Shown piece by piece: positions 17,981 through 26,305 of a DNA stretch of 64,000 nt. Each line of letters starts with the position of its first letter. The stretch's first letter is position 1. This DNA is from Natronosalvus caseinilyticus. GTDB taxonomy: Archaea > Halobacteriota > Halobacteria > Halobacteriales > Natrialbaceae. Under the pieces are notes generated by a model. It had not been told where the DNA came from. It searched no databases and saw nothing but the letters and a program-made list of their open reading frames with translations. Where the stretch lies: the NCBI RefSeq assembly GCF_017357105.1, contig NZ_CP071596.1, positions 2,790,001 through 2,854,000 on the forward strand. The letters run 5' to 3'. The translations under genes were made by a program, and so were the position numbers.

Positions 17981-19507
17981 TCAGTCGTCCGCCGACGCCA
18001 CTACCTGCCGTTCGTCCTCGTCCTCGAGCAACCGGTCGAGCGCGTCGACCATCGCCTCGACGCTCGCGCGGGTGATGTCGGCCTCGCTCCTGGCGACCGT
18101 CACGCTGCGGTCGTCTCGAGCCATCGTGACCTCGACGGTGACGACCGCGTCCGTACCGCCGGTGACGGCGTCGACGTGGTAGGCCTCGAGGTCGGCGTCC
18201 GCAGCGGACCCGATCGCTTCGCGAACGGCGGAGACGGCGGCGTCGACGGGGCCTGAGCCAGTCCCCGAAGCAATTCGTTCCTCGCCGGCGACCGAGAGGC
18301 GAACGCTCGCCGTGGGCACCTCGCCGCCGCTGGTCGCGTTCAGGTCGAGCAGTTCGACCGTCCGGTCGCGGTCGGCGCCGGTGACGTCCTCGGCGATCGT
18401 GAGGAGGTCGGCGTCGGTCACCCGCCGCCCGCGGTCGCCGAGTTCGGTGACTCGAGTAGCGATCGTCCCGACCTGTTCGTCGGTCGCGTCGACGCCGTGT
18501 TCCTCGAGCGCGGCCCTGACGCCGGCCCGGCCGGTGTGCTTGCCGAGCGCGAGTCGTCGCTCCCGCCCGACCGTCTCGGGCGGGTAGGGCTCGTACATCC
18601 TGTCGTCCTTCAGGGTGCCGTCGGTGTGGATGCCGCTCTCGTGGGTGAACGCGTTCTGCCCGACGACGGCCTTGTTCGGCGCCAGTTCGACGCCCGTCGC
18701 CCTGGCGACGCGCTGGGCGAGGTCGTAGAGTTCCTCGAGTTCGACCGTCTCGACGCCGTAGACGTGCTCGAGCGAGATGGCAACCTCTTCGAGGGCGACG
18801 TTCCCGGCGCGTTCGCCCAGTCCGTTGACCGTGCAGTGGACCAGGTCGGCCCCCGCGGAGACGGCGGCGAGGGCGTTCGTCACGCCGAGGCCGAGGTCAT
18901 CGTGCGTGTGGGCGCTGACTGGCCCGAGTTCGGCCAGCCGGGAGACCGCCTCCGCCGTTCGCTCCGGGCCCGTGTGGCCGACCGTGTCGGCGAAGCAGGT
19001 CCGGTCGGCGCCGGCCTCGAGGGCGGCTTCCATCAGGGTCTCGAGGTAGTCCAGGTCGGCCCGCGAGCCGTCCTCGCCGATCACCTCGACCCAGAGGCCG
19101 TGATCCGCGGCGTAGCCGACCAGGTCTGCGGTCGTCTCGAGGACGTCCTCGCGGGTGCTGCCGACTTTCCCCTCGACGTGGCGGTCGCTCGCGGGGACGA
19201 CGAGGTGGACGCCGTCGACGTCACAGTCCAGGGCGAGGTCGACGTCGTTCCTGACGCCGCGGCAGAAGCTCGTCACGCGAGCCTCGAGGTCGAGGTCGGT
19301 CACGCGGGAGATGGCTTTGCGCTCGCCTGCACCAGTACACGCGCTCCCGGCCTCGATGACGGCGACGCCGGCGCGCTCGAGGGCGCGGGCGATCTCGACT
19401 TTTTCGTCTGGCGAGAGCGAGACGCCGGGCGCCTGTTCGCCGTCTCGGAGGGTCGTATCCAGCAGTTCGACGGACGTATCCGTAAGCGGGGTGGGTGGGC
19501 GAGTCAT
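17981..19507 (-). CDS. Citramalate synthase / 2-isopropylmalate synthase family
   Basis: 508 aa. The HMGL-like barrel starts with LLDTTLRDGEQAPGVSLSPD (~15-34) and has the divalent-metal HTHDDLGLGVTNALAA (~198) and NGLGERAGNVALEE (~222-235). The 'GIHTDGTLKDDRMYEPYPPE' region (~293) and the C-terminal LeuA dimer/allosteric domain (~390-490) follow. The enzyme condenses acetyl-CoA with pyruvate (CimA, isoleucine route) or 2-oxoisovalerate (LeuA). I cannot separate these safely from sequence, so no symbol is given. It is convergent with panB, 47 bp apart. Confidence 0.9.
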   Translation of the reverse strand: MTRPPTPLTDTSVELLDTTLRDGEQAPGVSLSPDEKVEIARALERAGVAVIEAGSACTGAGERKAISRVTDLDLEARVTSFCRGVRNDVDLALDCDVDGVHLVVPASDRHVEGKVGSTREDVLETTADLVGYAADHGLWVEVIGEDGSRADLDYLETLMEAALEAGADRTCFADTVGHTGPERTAEAVSRLAELGPVSAHTHDDLGLGVTNALAAVSAGADLVHCTVNGLGERAGNVALEEVAISLEHVYGVETVELEELYDLAQRVARATGVELAPNKAVVGQNAFTHESGIHTDGTLKDDRMYEPYPPETVGRERRLALGKHTGRAGVRAALEEHGVDATDEQVGTIATRVTELGDRGRRVTDADLLTIAEDVTGADRDRTVELLDLNATSGGEVPTASVRLSVAGEERIASGTGSGPVDAAVSAVREAIGSAADADLEAYHVDAVTGGTDAVVTVEVTMARDDRSVTVARSEADITRASVEAMVDALDRLLEDEDERQVVASADD

Positions 19508-19694
19508 AGAATCGGTGGAAAAGGCGTTATCGACGAATTTCGCGGCCAGCCGGGTCGCCCCGACTTCCTCTATCCTCTGACGGTGAGAACGAGTCTCGTG
19601 TCATTGTATCTCAGCCGTGGCCCCGTCGATGGTTAAAGGCGCCGGTCACGGCACTACCTGCCACGCGTCACAGGCGGGCTGACACGATGGCGGA

Positions 19695-20057
19695 TCAGTT
19701 TCGTCGGGAATCGCCCTCGAGAACGAGCCGCTCACCAGGTTCGACGCCGTCGGCGGCACCCGCCGGCAACTCGAGGATGAGGTCGGCCCGACCTCTGGCG
19801 AATCCTCGCCAGGGTCGGAGGGTTTCCACCCGCTGGACGACGCCATCTTCGACCCAGAGTACGTCGAGCGGAACGAACACGAACAGCATGTGGATGTCGC
19901 GGGTTTTCGCCCGCTCGAACTGAAAGGCGAGCGCGTAGTCGTCGGGGAGCGACCGACGAAACATCAACCCGCGAGTCTGCTGGAGGAGGGAGTCGGCGGT
20001 GTCGACGGTCGTCGCAAGCGTCCGCGCCGCACCGTCTGGGTCGTACACGACTGGCAC
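19695..20057 (-). CDS. DUF192-family protein
   Basis: 120 aa. The hallmark DUF192 pattern is present: QQTRGLMFRRSLPDDYALAF, HMLFVFVPLDVLWVEDGVVQ, LRPWRGFARGRADLILELPAG and GVEPGERL. The fold is a small beta barrel of unknown biochemical role; bacterial members are often secreted, but no signal peptide is seen here. It is divergent from the zinc-site protein at 20149. Confidence 0.88.
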   Translation of the reverse strand: MPVVYDPDGAARTLATTVDTADSLLQQTRGLMFRRSLPDDYALAFQFERAKTRDIHMLFVFVPLDVLWVEDGVVQRVETLRPWRGFARGRADLILELPAGAADGVEPGERLVLEGDSRRN

Positions 20058-20148
20058 GGCCTCGAGTGGCGGCGGCAGGGTAAAAGGCGTATCGGCACCG
20101 AGCGGGCACAGACCACAGATTCAACTTCGCTCGAGCGTACACAGTGGT

Positions 20149-20793
20149 ATGGAGAAGACGCCACGGGGAACGTCGGTCGGCGTCGACGACCCCTACGCGT
20201 TCGCCGGCGTCTGCGATCACCTCACCAGCGACGGGAAGTGCCGATACGCCTTCGATCACTACCAGCACGACCCCGAGTTCGCCCGCGAGCGAGCCGAGGC
20301 CGACTACGCGTGCGTGGTCGTCGACGCGGAAGGCGACTGTAACGGATGTCACGGTGCGAGCGAGTCGGCGTCGGACGCGAGCGACGGGAGCAACGGAAGC
20401 GACGAGAGTAACGCAAATGAACCCTCACCCTGGGCCGCATGCCCCCACTTCCGGTCCCGGACGACTGAACGCGAGTGCGCTCGCTGCGGGCTCGAGGAAC
20501 GCCGACTCGGCCAGCTTCCCCAGGAGTCGGCCATCTCCGGCGAGCGCCCACTACTCGAGGAACACCACCTGTCCTACGCTCGTGACGGCGAGACCGTCGG
20601 TCACGAGATCACGATCTATCTCTGTCGGTGGTGTCACGCGAAGGTGCACAACTCGTGGGCGCGGATCACCGACGACGTCGCCCCCGATCCGGAGGCGCTC
20701 GCCGAACGCGAGGGTCGCCGGTCGCTCGAGCAGTCCGAACTCGGATTCGAGACCGCGGCGGATCGGGCCGGCCGCTCGAACGAAGAGCGCTAG
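20149..20793 (+). CDS. Haloarchaeal HNH-like/zinc-binding protein
   Basis: 214 aa from the ATG at 20149. It carries three cysteine clusters: CDHLTSDGKCRYAFDH (~22-37) with CNGCHG (~65), CPHF...CARCGLEER (~95-118), and HHLSYARDGETVGHEI followed by LCRWCHAKVHN (~142-170). The last pair is the layout of an HNH nuclease fold (HH...CxxCH..VH). A serine/asparagine-rich linker (~70-90) separates the halves. It may bind nucleic acid or be a degenerate HNH endonuclease; the active residues cannot be judged without alignment. Confidence 0.7.
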   Translation: MEKTPRGTSVGVDDPYAFAGVCDHLTSDGKCRYAFDHYQHDPEFARERAEADYACVVVDAEGDCNGCHGASESASDASDGSNGSDESNANEPSPWAACPHFRSRTTERECARCGLEERRLGQLPQESAISGERPLLEEHHLSYARDGETVGHEITIYLCRWCHAKVHNSWARITDDVAPDPEALAEREGRRSLEQSELGFETAADRAGRSNEER

Positions 20794-20868
20794 AATTCTA
20801 GAATTGCTCGCCGTCCGTGACCCACTGCCGGAGTAACGGTTTTCCCCCTTCGCGTGCCATGGTGTGGT

Positions 20869-21003
20869 ATGGTGGTCACAACCCAGCGCGACGACGCCAC
20901 CTGGTACGAGTGCGAGGAGTGCGGCCTGTTGTTCGATCTTCAAGACGATGCCGAGGAACACGAACGACACTGCGACGCCGAAGGCCCGTCGTACATCCAG
21001 TGA
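20869..21003 (+). CDS. 44-aa C2H2 zinc-finger microprotein
   Basis: ATG at 20869 to TGA at 21001-21003. The peptide contains WYECEECGLLFDLQDDAEEH then ERHCD, i.e. CxxC-(12)-H-(3)-H, a classical C2H2 finger. Its tidy motif, acidic composition and correct size match the very short zinc-finger proteins common in haloarchaea. These are thought to be regulators or protein-interaction modules. It follows the HNH-like gene by 75 bp in the same direction. Confidence 0.8.
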   Translation: MVVTTQRDDATWYECEECGLLFDLQDDAEEHERHCDAEGPSYIQ

Positions 21004-21044
21004 GTCTGGCACGAGTCACCCTCGGCCAGCAGCGACGCCGTCGC

Positions 21045-21299
21045 CTACTCCTCGAGACCCGCTCGAGCACGGTGCTCGACGGCTCGGTTCTCGGCTTCCT
21101 CGAGCGTGTGCGTCGCCTCCCAGCGCACCCGGTCGGCGCTCTCGTAGGCGAGCGCCGTCTTGAGTTCGTCCCGGAGGACGCCCGAGTCGATCGTTCGGAC
21201 CTCACCGTCTGCATCGCCGAGTTCGTAAACCCCCGGACGATCCGGCGCCTGCGCGACGGTCGAACGCTCGAGGGGTCGCCACTGTTTTTGAAGCGGCAT
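21045..21299 (-). CDS. Small conserved haloarchaeal protein (DUF7508-like)
   Basis: 84 aa from the ATG at 21299, which overlaps the upstream gene's stop as TGATG; a GTG one codon earlier is possible. The pattern APDRPGVYELGDADGEVRTI resembles the N-terminal beta-hairpin of GIY-YIG-like or UvrC-like folds, but the rest of that domain (LKTALAYESADRVRWEATHT, then LEEAENRAVEHRA) is short. The family is known in haloarchaea without function. It is translationally coupled to the DUF5796 gene. Confidence 0.75.
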   Translation of the reverse strand: MPLQKQWRPLERSTVAQAPDRPGVYELGDADGEVRTIDSGVLRDELKTALAYESADRVRWEATHTLEEAENRAVEHRARAGLEE

Positions 21300-21799
21300 C
21301 ACTCGGACCTGTCTCGTTCGTCCCGTTTGTCCCGTTCGTCTCGCACCTCTTCCTGGTCCCGCTCGTCTCCTCCCTCACCCTCGACCAGTTCGTACGCGTG
21401 CTCGCTCATCTCGTCCTCGGCGAAGACGAACACCCGGCCGTCGACGACAGCGTGATCCGCCTCGACGCGAACGGAGTACCCCTCGGTCGTTACGGTAACT
21501 CCGGGAAACAACTCCTCCTCGTCCGTCGCCTCGAGCATGACTCGCCCGACGCCCGTCGCCTCGAGGATGTCCTCGTGGGTATTTCGATCGTTGACGTAGG
21601 TCATCACGCCCTCGACGCCGTCGGGATCGGTGACCAGGACGTGGACCTCCTTTCCCGGCGGGGACCGAACGCTTCCCGCCTTCGGTTCCGGAACGCCGTT
21701 GTAGAACGTCTCCCGTCCGTCGAGGTAGCGAACGACGACGCCGCCGTCGACCAGTTCGACCGGCAGCGTGCTCGGGGCGACGTTGCTTCGCGTGCTCAT
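21299..21799 (-). CDS. DUF5796-like haloarchaeal protein
   Basis: 166 aa from the ATG at 21799. Residues ~10-145 look like a compact beta-rich domain (LPVELVDGGVVVRYLDGRET, EVHVLVTDPDGVEGVMTYVN). The tail (~145-166) is extreme charged repeat, DERDQEEVRDERDKRDERDR, typical of halophilic low-complexity ends. No catalytic motif is evident. It is the first gene of the pair with the DUF7508-like gene. Confidence 0.75.
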   Translation of the reverse strand: MSTRSNVAPSTLPVELVDGGVVVRYLDGRETFYNGVPEPKAGSVRSPPGKEVHVLVTDPDGVEGVMTYVNDRNTHEDILEATGVGRVMLEATDEEELFPGVTVTTEGYSVRVEADHAVVDGRVFVFAEDEMSEHAYELVEGEGGDERDQEEVRDERDKRDERDRSE

Positions 21800-21985
21800 A
21801 CGCACCTCTTGGGGGCGGGCGGCAAAAGCACCACGGACTGCCCGTGGCCCTCGAGGGTGGTGCGATGGCGCTGCTACTGGTGACGCACGATGGTACTGAT
21901 ACCGACCGATACCGGCGACTCGGCGAATGCGGCCAGAACCGCACCGACCATCAGCCGTAAATAGCCCGTACAAGAGAGACACCGT

Positions 21986-22870
21986 ATGGACGGTCGGGCG
22001 ACCGCACCCGCTGCTGGCACGATACTCAACGCTCTGGCGACCGGCACGGGCGCCGCGTTCGCGATCGACCTCGAGACGACCGCGACGGTCGAACTCGACG
22101 GTTCGGAAGGCGTCTCCGGGACGGTCGAGAACGCTCCCGACGCCGACACCACGCTGATCGAACGCTGCGTCGAGCGCACGCTCGAGCACTACCGCGACGA
22201 CGCTGGCTTCGAGGACTCGATCCAGGGCGGAACGGTCGCGACCAAAAGCGACGTCCCCCTCGCCTCGGGGCTCAAGAGCTCGAGCGCCGCCGCCAACGCG
22301 TCCGTACTCGCGACGCTCGACGCCCTCGGCTCCGGACTCGCCGACGACGTGGACCGACTCGAGGCCTGCCTGGTCGGCGTCGAGGCCGCCAGGGACGCGG
22401 GCGTCACCGTCACCGGCGCGCTCGACGACGCGAGCGCGAGCATGCTCGGGGGCGTCACGATCACCGACAACACGGAGGACCGGTTGCTCGAGCACGACCG
22501 ATCGGACTTCGCACGGCACGCCGCCATCTACACCCCACCGGAACAGTCGTTCAGCGCCGACGCCGACGTAGACGCCTGCAAACGGATCGACTCGATGGCC
22601 GACCTCGTCGCCGAACTCGCCCTCGACGGACGCTACGCCGAAGCGATGACCGTCAACGGCTTCGCCTTCTGTGGCGCCCTCGAGTGTGCGACCAAACCGA
22701 TGCTCGAGGCGCTTCCGGACGCTGCAGGCGTCTCGCTCTCCGGGACGGGCCCGAGTTACGTGGCCGTTGGTAATCGAGACGCACTCGAGACGGTGTGTGG
22801 GCGGTGGCGAGACAGACCGGGGACGACGCGATTGGTTCGAACGCGGACCGAGGGAGCCACAACGTTATGA
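21986..22870 (+). CDS. Shikimate kinase, archaeal GHMP type
   Basis: 294 aa GHMP kinase. N-terminal TAPAAGTILNALATGTGAAF, the ATP loop PLASGLKSSSAAANASVLA (~90-108), and the C-terminal GVSLSGTGPSYVAVG (~252-266) are the three GHMP motifs. Archaea use this fold, unrelated to bacterial AroK, for ATP-dependent phosphorylation of shikimate in aromatic amino-acid synthesis. The identity is supported by the downstream chorismate mutase, whose ATG overlaps this TGA by 4 nt. A TAAATA-like TATA lies ~27 nt upstream. Confidence 0.93.
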   Translation: MDGRATAPAAGTILNALATGTGAAFAIDLETTATVELDGSEGVSGTVENAPDADTTLIERCVERTLEHYRDDAGFEDSIQGGTVATKSDVPLASGLKSSSAAANASVLATLDALGSGLADDVDRLEACLVGVEAARDAGVTVTGALDDASASMLGGVTITDNTEDRLLEHDRSDFARHAAIYTPPEQSFSADADVDACKRIDSMADLVAELALDGRYAEAMTVNGFAFCGALECATKPMLEALPDAAGVSLSGTGPSYVAVGNRDALETVCGRWRDRPGTTRLVRTRTEGATTL

Positions 22871-23229
22871 CGAACGATTCAGAGACCACGACCGACGAAC
22901 CGAACGACGAAGGACGGGCGCCCGAGGAGATGGACCTCGAGGAACTACGCGAGGAGATCCAGGAGATCGACCAGGACCTCGTCGAACTGATCGCGCGCCG
23001 AACCTACGTCGCAGACACCATTGCGAAGGTGAAAGCCGCCGAGGACTTACCCACGACGGACGAAACGCAGGAGGCTCGAGTGATGGAGCGAGCGGGCGAG
23101 AACGCGGATCGATTCGACGTCGATGCGAACCTCGTTAAGGCAATCTTTCGGCTTCTGATAGAGCTGAACAAGATAGAGCAAAATTACCATATTCGGGACG
23201 AAAACGACACACAGTGGGACGATAACTAA
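22867..23229 (+). CDS. Chorismate mutase (AroQ type)
   Basis: 120 aa. The AroQ helix 1 signature is LEELREEIQEIDQDLVELIA followed by RRTYVADTIAKVKAAEDLP; helix 3 has VKAIFRLLIELNKIEQNYHI. The acidic N-terminal extension (1-22) is a haloarchaeal add-on. It converts chorismate to prephenate for Phe/Tyr. It is coupled to shikimate kinase by an ATGA overlap. It is the last clearly chromosomal gene; accessory DNA begins within about 100 bp of its stop. Confidence 0.93.
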   Translation: MTNDSETTTDEPNDEGRAPEEMDLEELREEIQEIDQDLVELIARRTYVADTIAKVKAAEDLPTTDETQEARVMERAGENADRFDVDANLVKAIFRLLIELNKIEQNYHIRDENDTQWDDN

Positions 23230-23338
23230 CGCGAACACGCCGAGTCTTTATAAGCAAAATCAGCACTAACTAGCAGCACTTCTTCCAACACAAGACACAC
23301 GAATAGAAAGAGACCGCTCGACCGACGCCCAGTCTCGA

Positions 23339-24460
23339 CTACACCTTGTCCAACCGCAGCTGGAAAATACCCTCCCGATACACGGGTTCGATGTTCTCGA
23401 AGTACTCGTGCATATAGGCGTCCATCGCTGACCGCCGGCGATTGTACTCGTCAGTCCGGTCACCACGCATATACTTCCGTTGCACCCTCGGGATACCTTG
23501 GGTACTCCACCACGACGTGAAGTGGTGTCGACACCAATGCGGCGTGATTGAATCGTAGTACTCATCCTCACCGAACTTGTACTCCGGCCACCAGTACTTC
23601 TTCCAAAAGTGCGCGATGTCGTTGTGCGCGGGACGTTTCCCTTTGTCCGTGAAGAACAACGCATCCTTCGAATTATCCGGACGAATCAACAACCAATCCA
23701 CGATCGCCTGCCGAGTCTCTTCGTCAAGCGGCAATATCGTATCTACCTCACGCTTGTTCCCATCCCGCTCAGACGGGATATACACTACATTCTCGTACTG
23801 CTCGATTTTCGGGTGCGTTCCCATCTCAGTGTAGTGCTCACGCAGTTCATCGTGCTCGATGCTGATGTCGGCCAGGTTAATGTTCGCAAGCTCACTCGAG
23901 CGACACCCGAGTTTCAAATGCGTGACGGTGAGAGCCCGTTCCCGAATGTTTGTGATGTCATTGACCCTCTCTCGAAGCTCATCCAACGAGATTCTCGGAT
24001 ACGAGCGTTCACTGTCTGTCGATAACCGACCCTTCTTCAACCACTTCTTGTACGGATTGTAATCTGTCGGTGCTGGGATTTGCCCGTCTTCCTGCATCCA
24101 CTCATATGCAGCATTCACCCGGAAGAGCTTGCTCTTCACGTCTCCCTCGCTGTTCTCCAATTCCTCGGTTTGGAATCTAACGAACTTCGAAACGTGCACG
24201 CTTGACGGGCACGCCGGATGGCGTCCCTGGGCTTCCATGAAGTTACGCCACTGGTCGAAGGTTCTCGTCCACTGATTATAGGTCGCGTCAGTGATCTCCT
24301 GATGCCGGTCTTCGAGCATGAACAGATCAAACGGGTCTTCATCAACGGCCAAAAATTCCGGCTCAACTTCAGCAAGCCGGTCTTTCGGATTCCCCGATAC
24401 CTCACCGTAGGCGTTCTTCCCCGCTTCGAGTTTGTCAAGTCGATCTTTATTATCAGTCAT
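23339..24460 (-). CDS. Tyrosine recombinase (integrase)
   Basis: 373 aa. Residues ~50-130 are a SAM-like core-binding domain (TYNQWTRTFDQWRNFMEAQG). The catalytic domain has Arg187 (KLGCRSSELANI), His308 and Arg311 (HWCRHHFTSWW) and the likely nucleophile Tyr349 (DAYMHEY). The gene lies at the left end of the accessory region and points towards chorismate mutase, the usual place for an integrase next to its attachment site. Its ATG overlaps the stop of the next upstream gene by 4 nt. The three-gene layout recalls the SNJ2-type haloarchaeal integrase operons, where small upstream proteins assist recombination. Confidence 0.92.
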   Translation of the reverse strand: MTDNKDRLDKLEAGKNAYGEVSGNPKDRLAEVEPEFLAVDEDPFDLFMLEDRHQEITDATYNQWTRTFDQWRNFMEAQGRHPACPSSVHVSKFVRFQTEELENSEGDVKSKLFRVNAAYEWMQEDGQIPAPTDYNPYKKWLKKGRLSTDSERSYPRISLDELRERVNDITNIRERALTVTHLKLGCRSSELANINLADISIEHDELREHYTEMGTHPKIEQYENVVYIPSERDGNKREVDTILPLDEETRQAIVDWLLIRPDNSKDALFFTDKGKRPAHNDIAHFWKKYWWPEYKFGEDEYYDSITPHWCRHHFTSWWSTQGIPRVQRKYMRGDRTDEYNRRRSAMDAYMHEYFENIEPVYREGIFQLRLDKV

Positions 24461-24981
24461 TCAGCATCCTCTGTCCAATATTTGTCTCGACGGAACACAC
24501 GTTCCGCCCACAGTTCCTCCGTAGCTCCTTCAAGCAACACCGCTTGCAGAACCGGGTTGTATCGGTGTGGATAGTCGGTGTGCTCAGTCACCCACGAGAA
24601 CACCGCAATCAGCACTCTGAAGTGAATGTCGTGGGCGGTCTGAACGGATTTCGAATCCTCAATCGTCACACTGAACCAGTCCTCGAGGTCTTCTGCCGTG
24701 GGCGTAACCGAATTCACACCGCGCTCGCGTGCGAACGCGCACCACTTGTTCCACGGCGACTCATACCGGTACTTCAGCGTGTGCTCGCTCCAATTCTTGT
24801 CTCTTGATTCAACGAACGCATCCCACACAGTGTCGGGATCGAGGCCGGATGCGAAGTTGTCGAGTCGATACCTGGTCGGCACGTCAACTGTGCGTTTGAA
24901 CACGCCGAGTTCTGCCTTCGCTTCCTGCACCGGGATCGACCCAGAATGGTAGTTCGAGTCCGGGTCGTAGTCGGCCTCCAT
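24457..24981 (-). CDS. Integrase-like core-binding protein without a catalytic domain
   Basis: 174 aa. Residues ~60-150 read as an integrase N-terminal SAM-like domain: WSEHTLKYRYESPWNKWCAF, SVTPTAEDLEDWF and LIAVFSWVTEHTDYPHRYNP. No Arg/HxxR/Tyr catalytic residues follow; the protein ends 30 residues later. It overlaps the integrase start (ATGA) and begins directly next to the stop of the upstream gene. I infer an accessory DNA-binding partner of the integrase, for example an architectural or directionality factor, rather than a decayed integrase, because the frame and coupling are intact. Confidence 0.75.
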   Translation of the reverse strand: MEADYDPDSNYHSGSIPVQEAKAELGVFKRTVDVPTRYRLDNFASGLDPDTVWDAFVESRDKNWSEHTLKYRYESPWNKWCAFARERGVNSVTPTAEDLEDWFSVTIEDSKSVQTAHDIHFRVLIAVFSWVTEHTDYPHRYNPVLQAVLLEGATEELWAERVFRRDKYWTEDAE

Positions 24982-25434
24982 CTACTCAACCCCACCATCG
25001 TCGTCGTTGTCTTCGACGACAAAGTACTGCTCCGAGGTGTTCGACTCTATTTCTCCTTCGATGGTGAGGAAGTCCAGGTGATCGGTGAGACGCTTCCCGG
25101 CAGTTTGTTGAATACGCGACAAGATTTCGTGGTATTCCGCAGCCGGGTTATCCTCGATGAAATCAAGAATGGCCTGGCGCTCCCCACGGTACACTTGCTG
25201 CTCAAGCTTTTGAATACGCTCGCGCGACTGATTCAGTTCCTCCAGCAGGTCGGCGCGTTGCTCGCGCAGCTCTGCTTTCGTAAAATCGGGTTCAACGTCT
25301 CTCTCGAACTTCTTAATGCCAGCTTCAGTCATCGATGCCAGAAACTCTGACATTGACATGTCCAGTTCGTCCGCTCGTTTCTTCCACCGTTCGCGTTGTT
25401 CCTCGGGCGGATAGGTGGACGCCTGTTTTCCCAT
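24982..25434 (-). CDS. DNA-binding accessory protein of the integrase operon (RHH/coiled-coil)
   Basis: 150 aa from the ATG at 25434 (MGKQASTYPPEEQRERWKKR). Residues ~12-40 resemble a ribbon-helix-helix or CopG-like segment (ADELDMSMSEFLASMTEAGI). Then comes a coiled coil (~60-85, LREQRADLLEELNQSRERIQ) and a winged-helix-like C-terminus (LDFIEDNPAAEYHEILSRIQ, RLTDHLDFLTIEGEIESN). Its stop abuts the next gene's ATG without a gap. It is probably the first gene of the integrase operon and may regulate it or act as a recombination directionality factor. Confidence 0.7.
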   Translation of the reverse strand: MGKQASTYPPEEQRERWKKRADELDMSMSEFLASMTEAGIKKFERDVEPDFTKAELREQRADLLEELNQSRERIQKLEQQVYRGERQAILDFIEDNPAAEYHEILSRIQQTAGKRLTDHLDFLTIEGEIESNTSEQYFVVEDNDDDGGVE

Positions 25435-25483
25435 GGTCAATCAATCAGGATGACGCACATTATAATTCCGCTATTGTACCACG

Positions 25484-25714
25484 TCAGGCGGGTTCGATGT
25501 GGATCGATCCGTTCCGAACGACTGGCCGAACGGTGTCCACAGAATCGCCAATGTCGAGGGCGGCGATCTGGTCGGGAGAGAGCACGATTGAGAGCGCCAG
25601 CGCGTCACCGTCGTCATTGCGGTGCATAGGGGCGGAGAGCCCTTCGATTTCGTCGTTCGAGGGGTCTTCGTGTTCGGGCGCGTTCGCGTGCGCAGTCGAT
25701 GCATCAGTACTCAT
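25484..25714 (-). CDS. Small acidic orphan protein
   Basis: 76 aa from the ATG at 25714 (MSTDASTAHANAP). The C-terminal half (~40-76) alternates short strands, ALALSIVLSPDQIAALDIGD then TVRPVVRNGSIHIEPA. It resembles an AbrB/SpoVT-like swapped hairpin seen in antitoxins and small regulators, but this is only a shape argument. It lies 49 bp upstream of the integrase operon in the same direction and could control or precede it. Confidence 0.5.
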   Translation of the reverse strand: MSTDASTAHANAPEHEDPSNDEIEGLSAPMHRNDDGDALALSIVLSPDQIAALDIGDSVDTVRPVVRNGSIHIEPA

Positions 25715-25995
25715 AGGTCGATACCTCCGCAGGCGGGCGGGCGAGAGCAGCAGATCGTCTCGTTCATATATGGTTGTTACTCGTTGTGTCGCGTTTGCCA
25801 GAGCAACCGCCACAGCGGGCGTTACGGTCGCTTCCGGGCAGTCTCTGCAACCTCGTTGGTTGCTCCAACTAGCTCAAAACAACCATCTATATTAAAACTA
25901 TGGACTAGCGTTGGGCCGACTCAGCGAGCGTACAACCGGAGGCACAACACGGGAGACTATACGACGCCTACATCCATATCAGCGTACAGAAATCT

Positions 25996-26301
25996 ATGAT
26001 AGAACCACCAGCAGTACCTGACAATTGGTCGAAAATGTACACTGACCCGTTGGCCTCAACAGAACATGGTTGGGTGACTGTCTACGACTGCACAAGAAAT
26101 GGTCAGCTTGCACAAATGGAGGTATTCTGGAAGGGCTCCAGCCACGATACTGTCGATATTCACGTCTACGAATTCCCGAGTACAGAGCCTGACCATGAAG
26201 AATCTGAAGCAGTAATCAAAATAACGGTTCCTGTGAACGAAGCAAAACAGAAAATCGACGAAACAGCTGAGGCCTGGATTACAGCAATCGACAACGAGTA
26301 A
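25996..26301 (+). CDS. Small hypothetical protein
   Basis: 101 aa. The sequence is a plausible compact alpha/beta protein (WVTVYDCTRNGQLAQMEVFW, VDIHVYEFPSTEPDHEESEA, then an amphipathic helix EAKQKIDETAEAWITAID). No motif is recognised. Its stop is 4 bp from the convergent stop of the 326-aa gene. It is typical of haloarchaeal plasmid or virus orphan genes. Confidence 0.55.
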   Translation: MIEPPAVPDNWSKMYTDPLASTEHGWVTVYDCTRNGQLAQMEVFWKGSSHDTVDIHVYEFPSTEPDHEESEAVIKITVPVNEAKQKIDETAEAWITAIDNE

Positions 26302-26305
26302 CTCG

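Noticed and set aside
23233-24910. GAACACGCCGAGT direct repeat as attachment cores (23233-23245 and 24898-24910)
   Set aside because: A 13-bp match is expected by chance many times in 64 kb, and the second copy is inside the core-binding gene.
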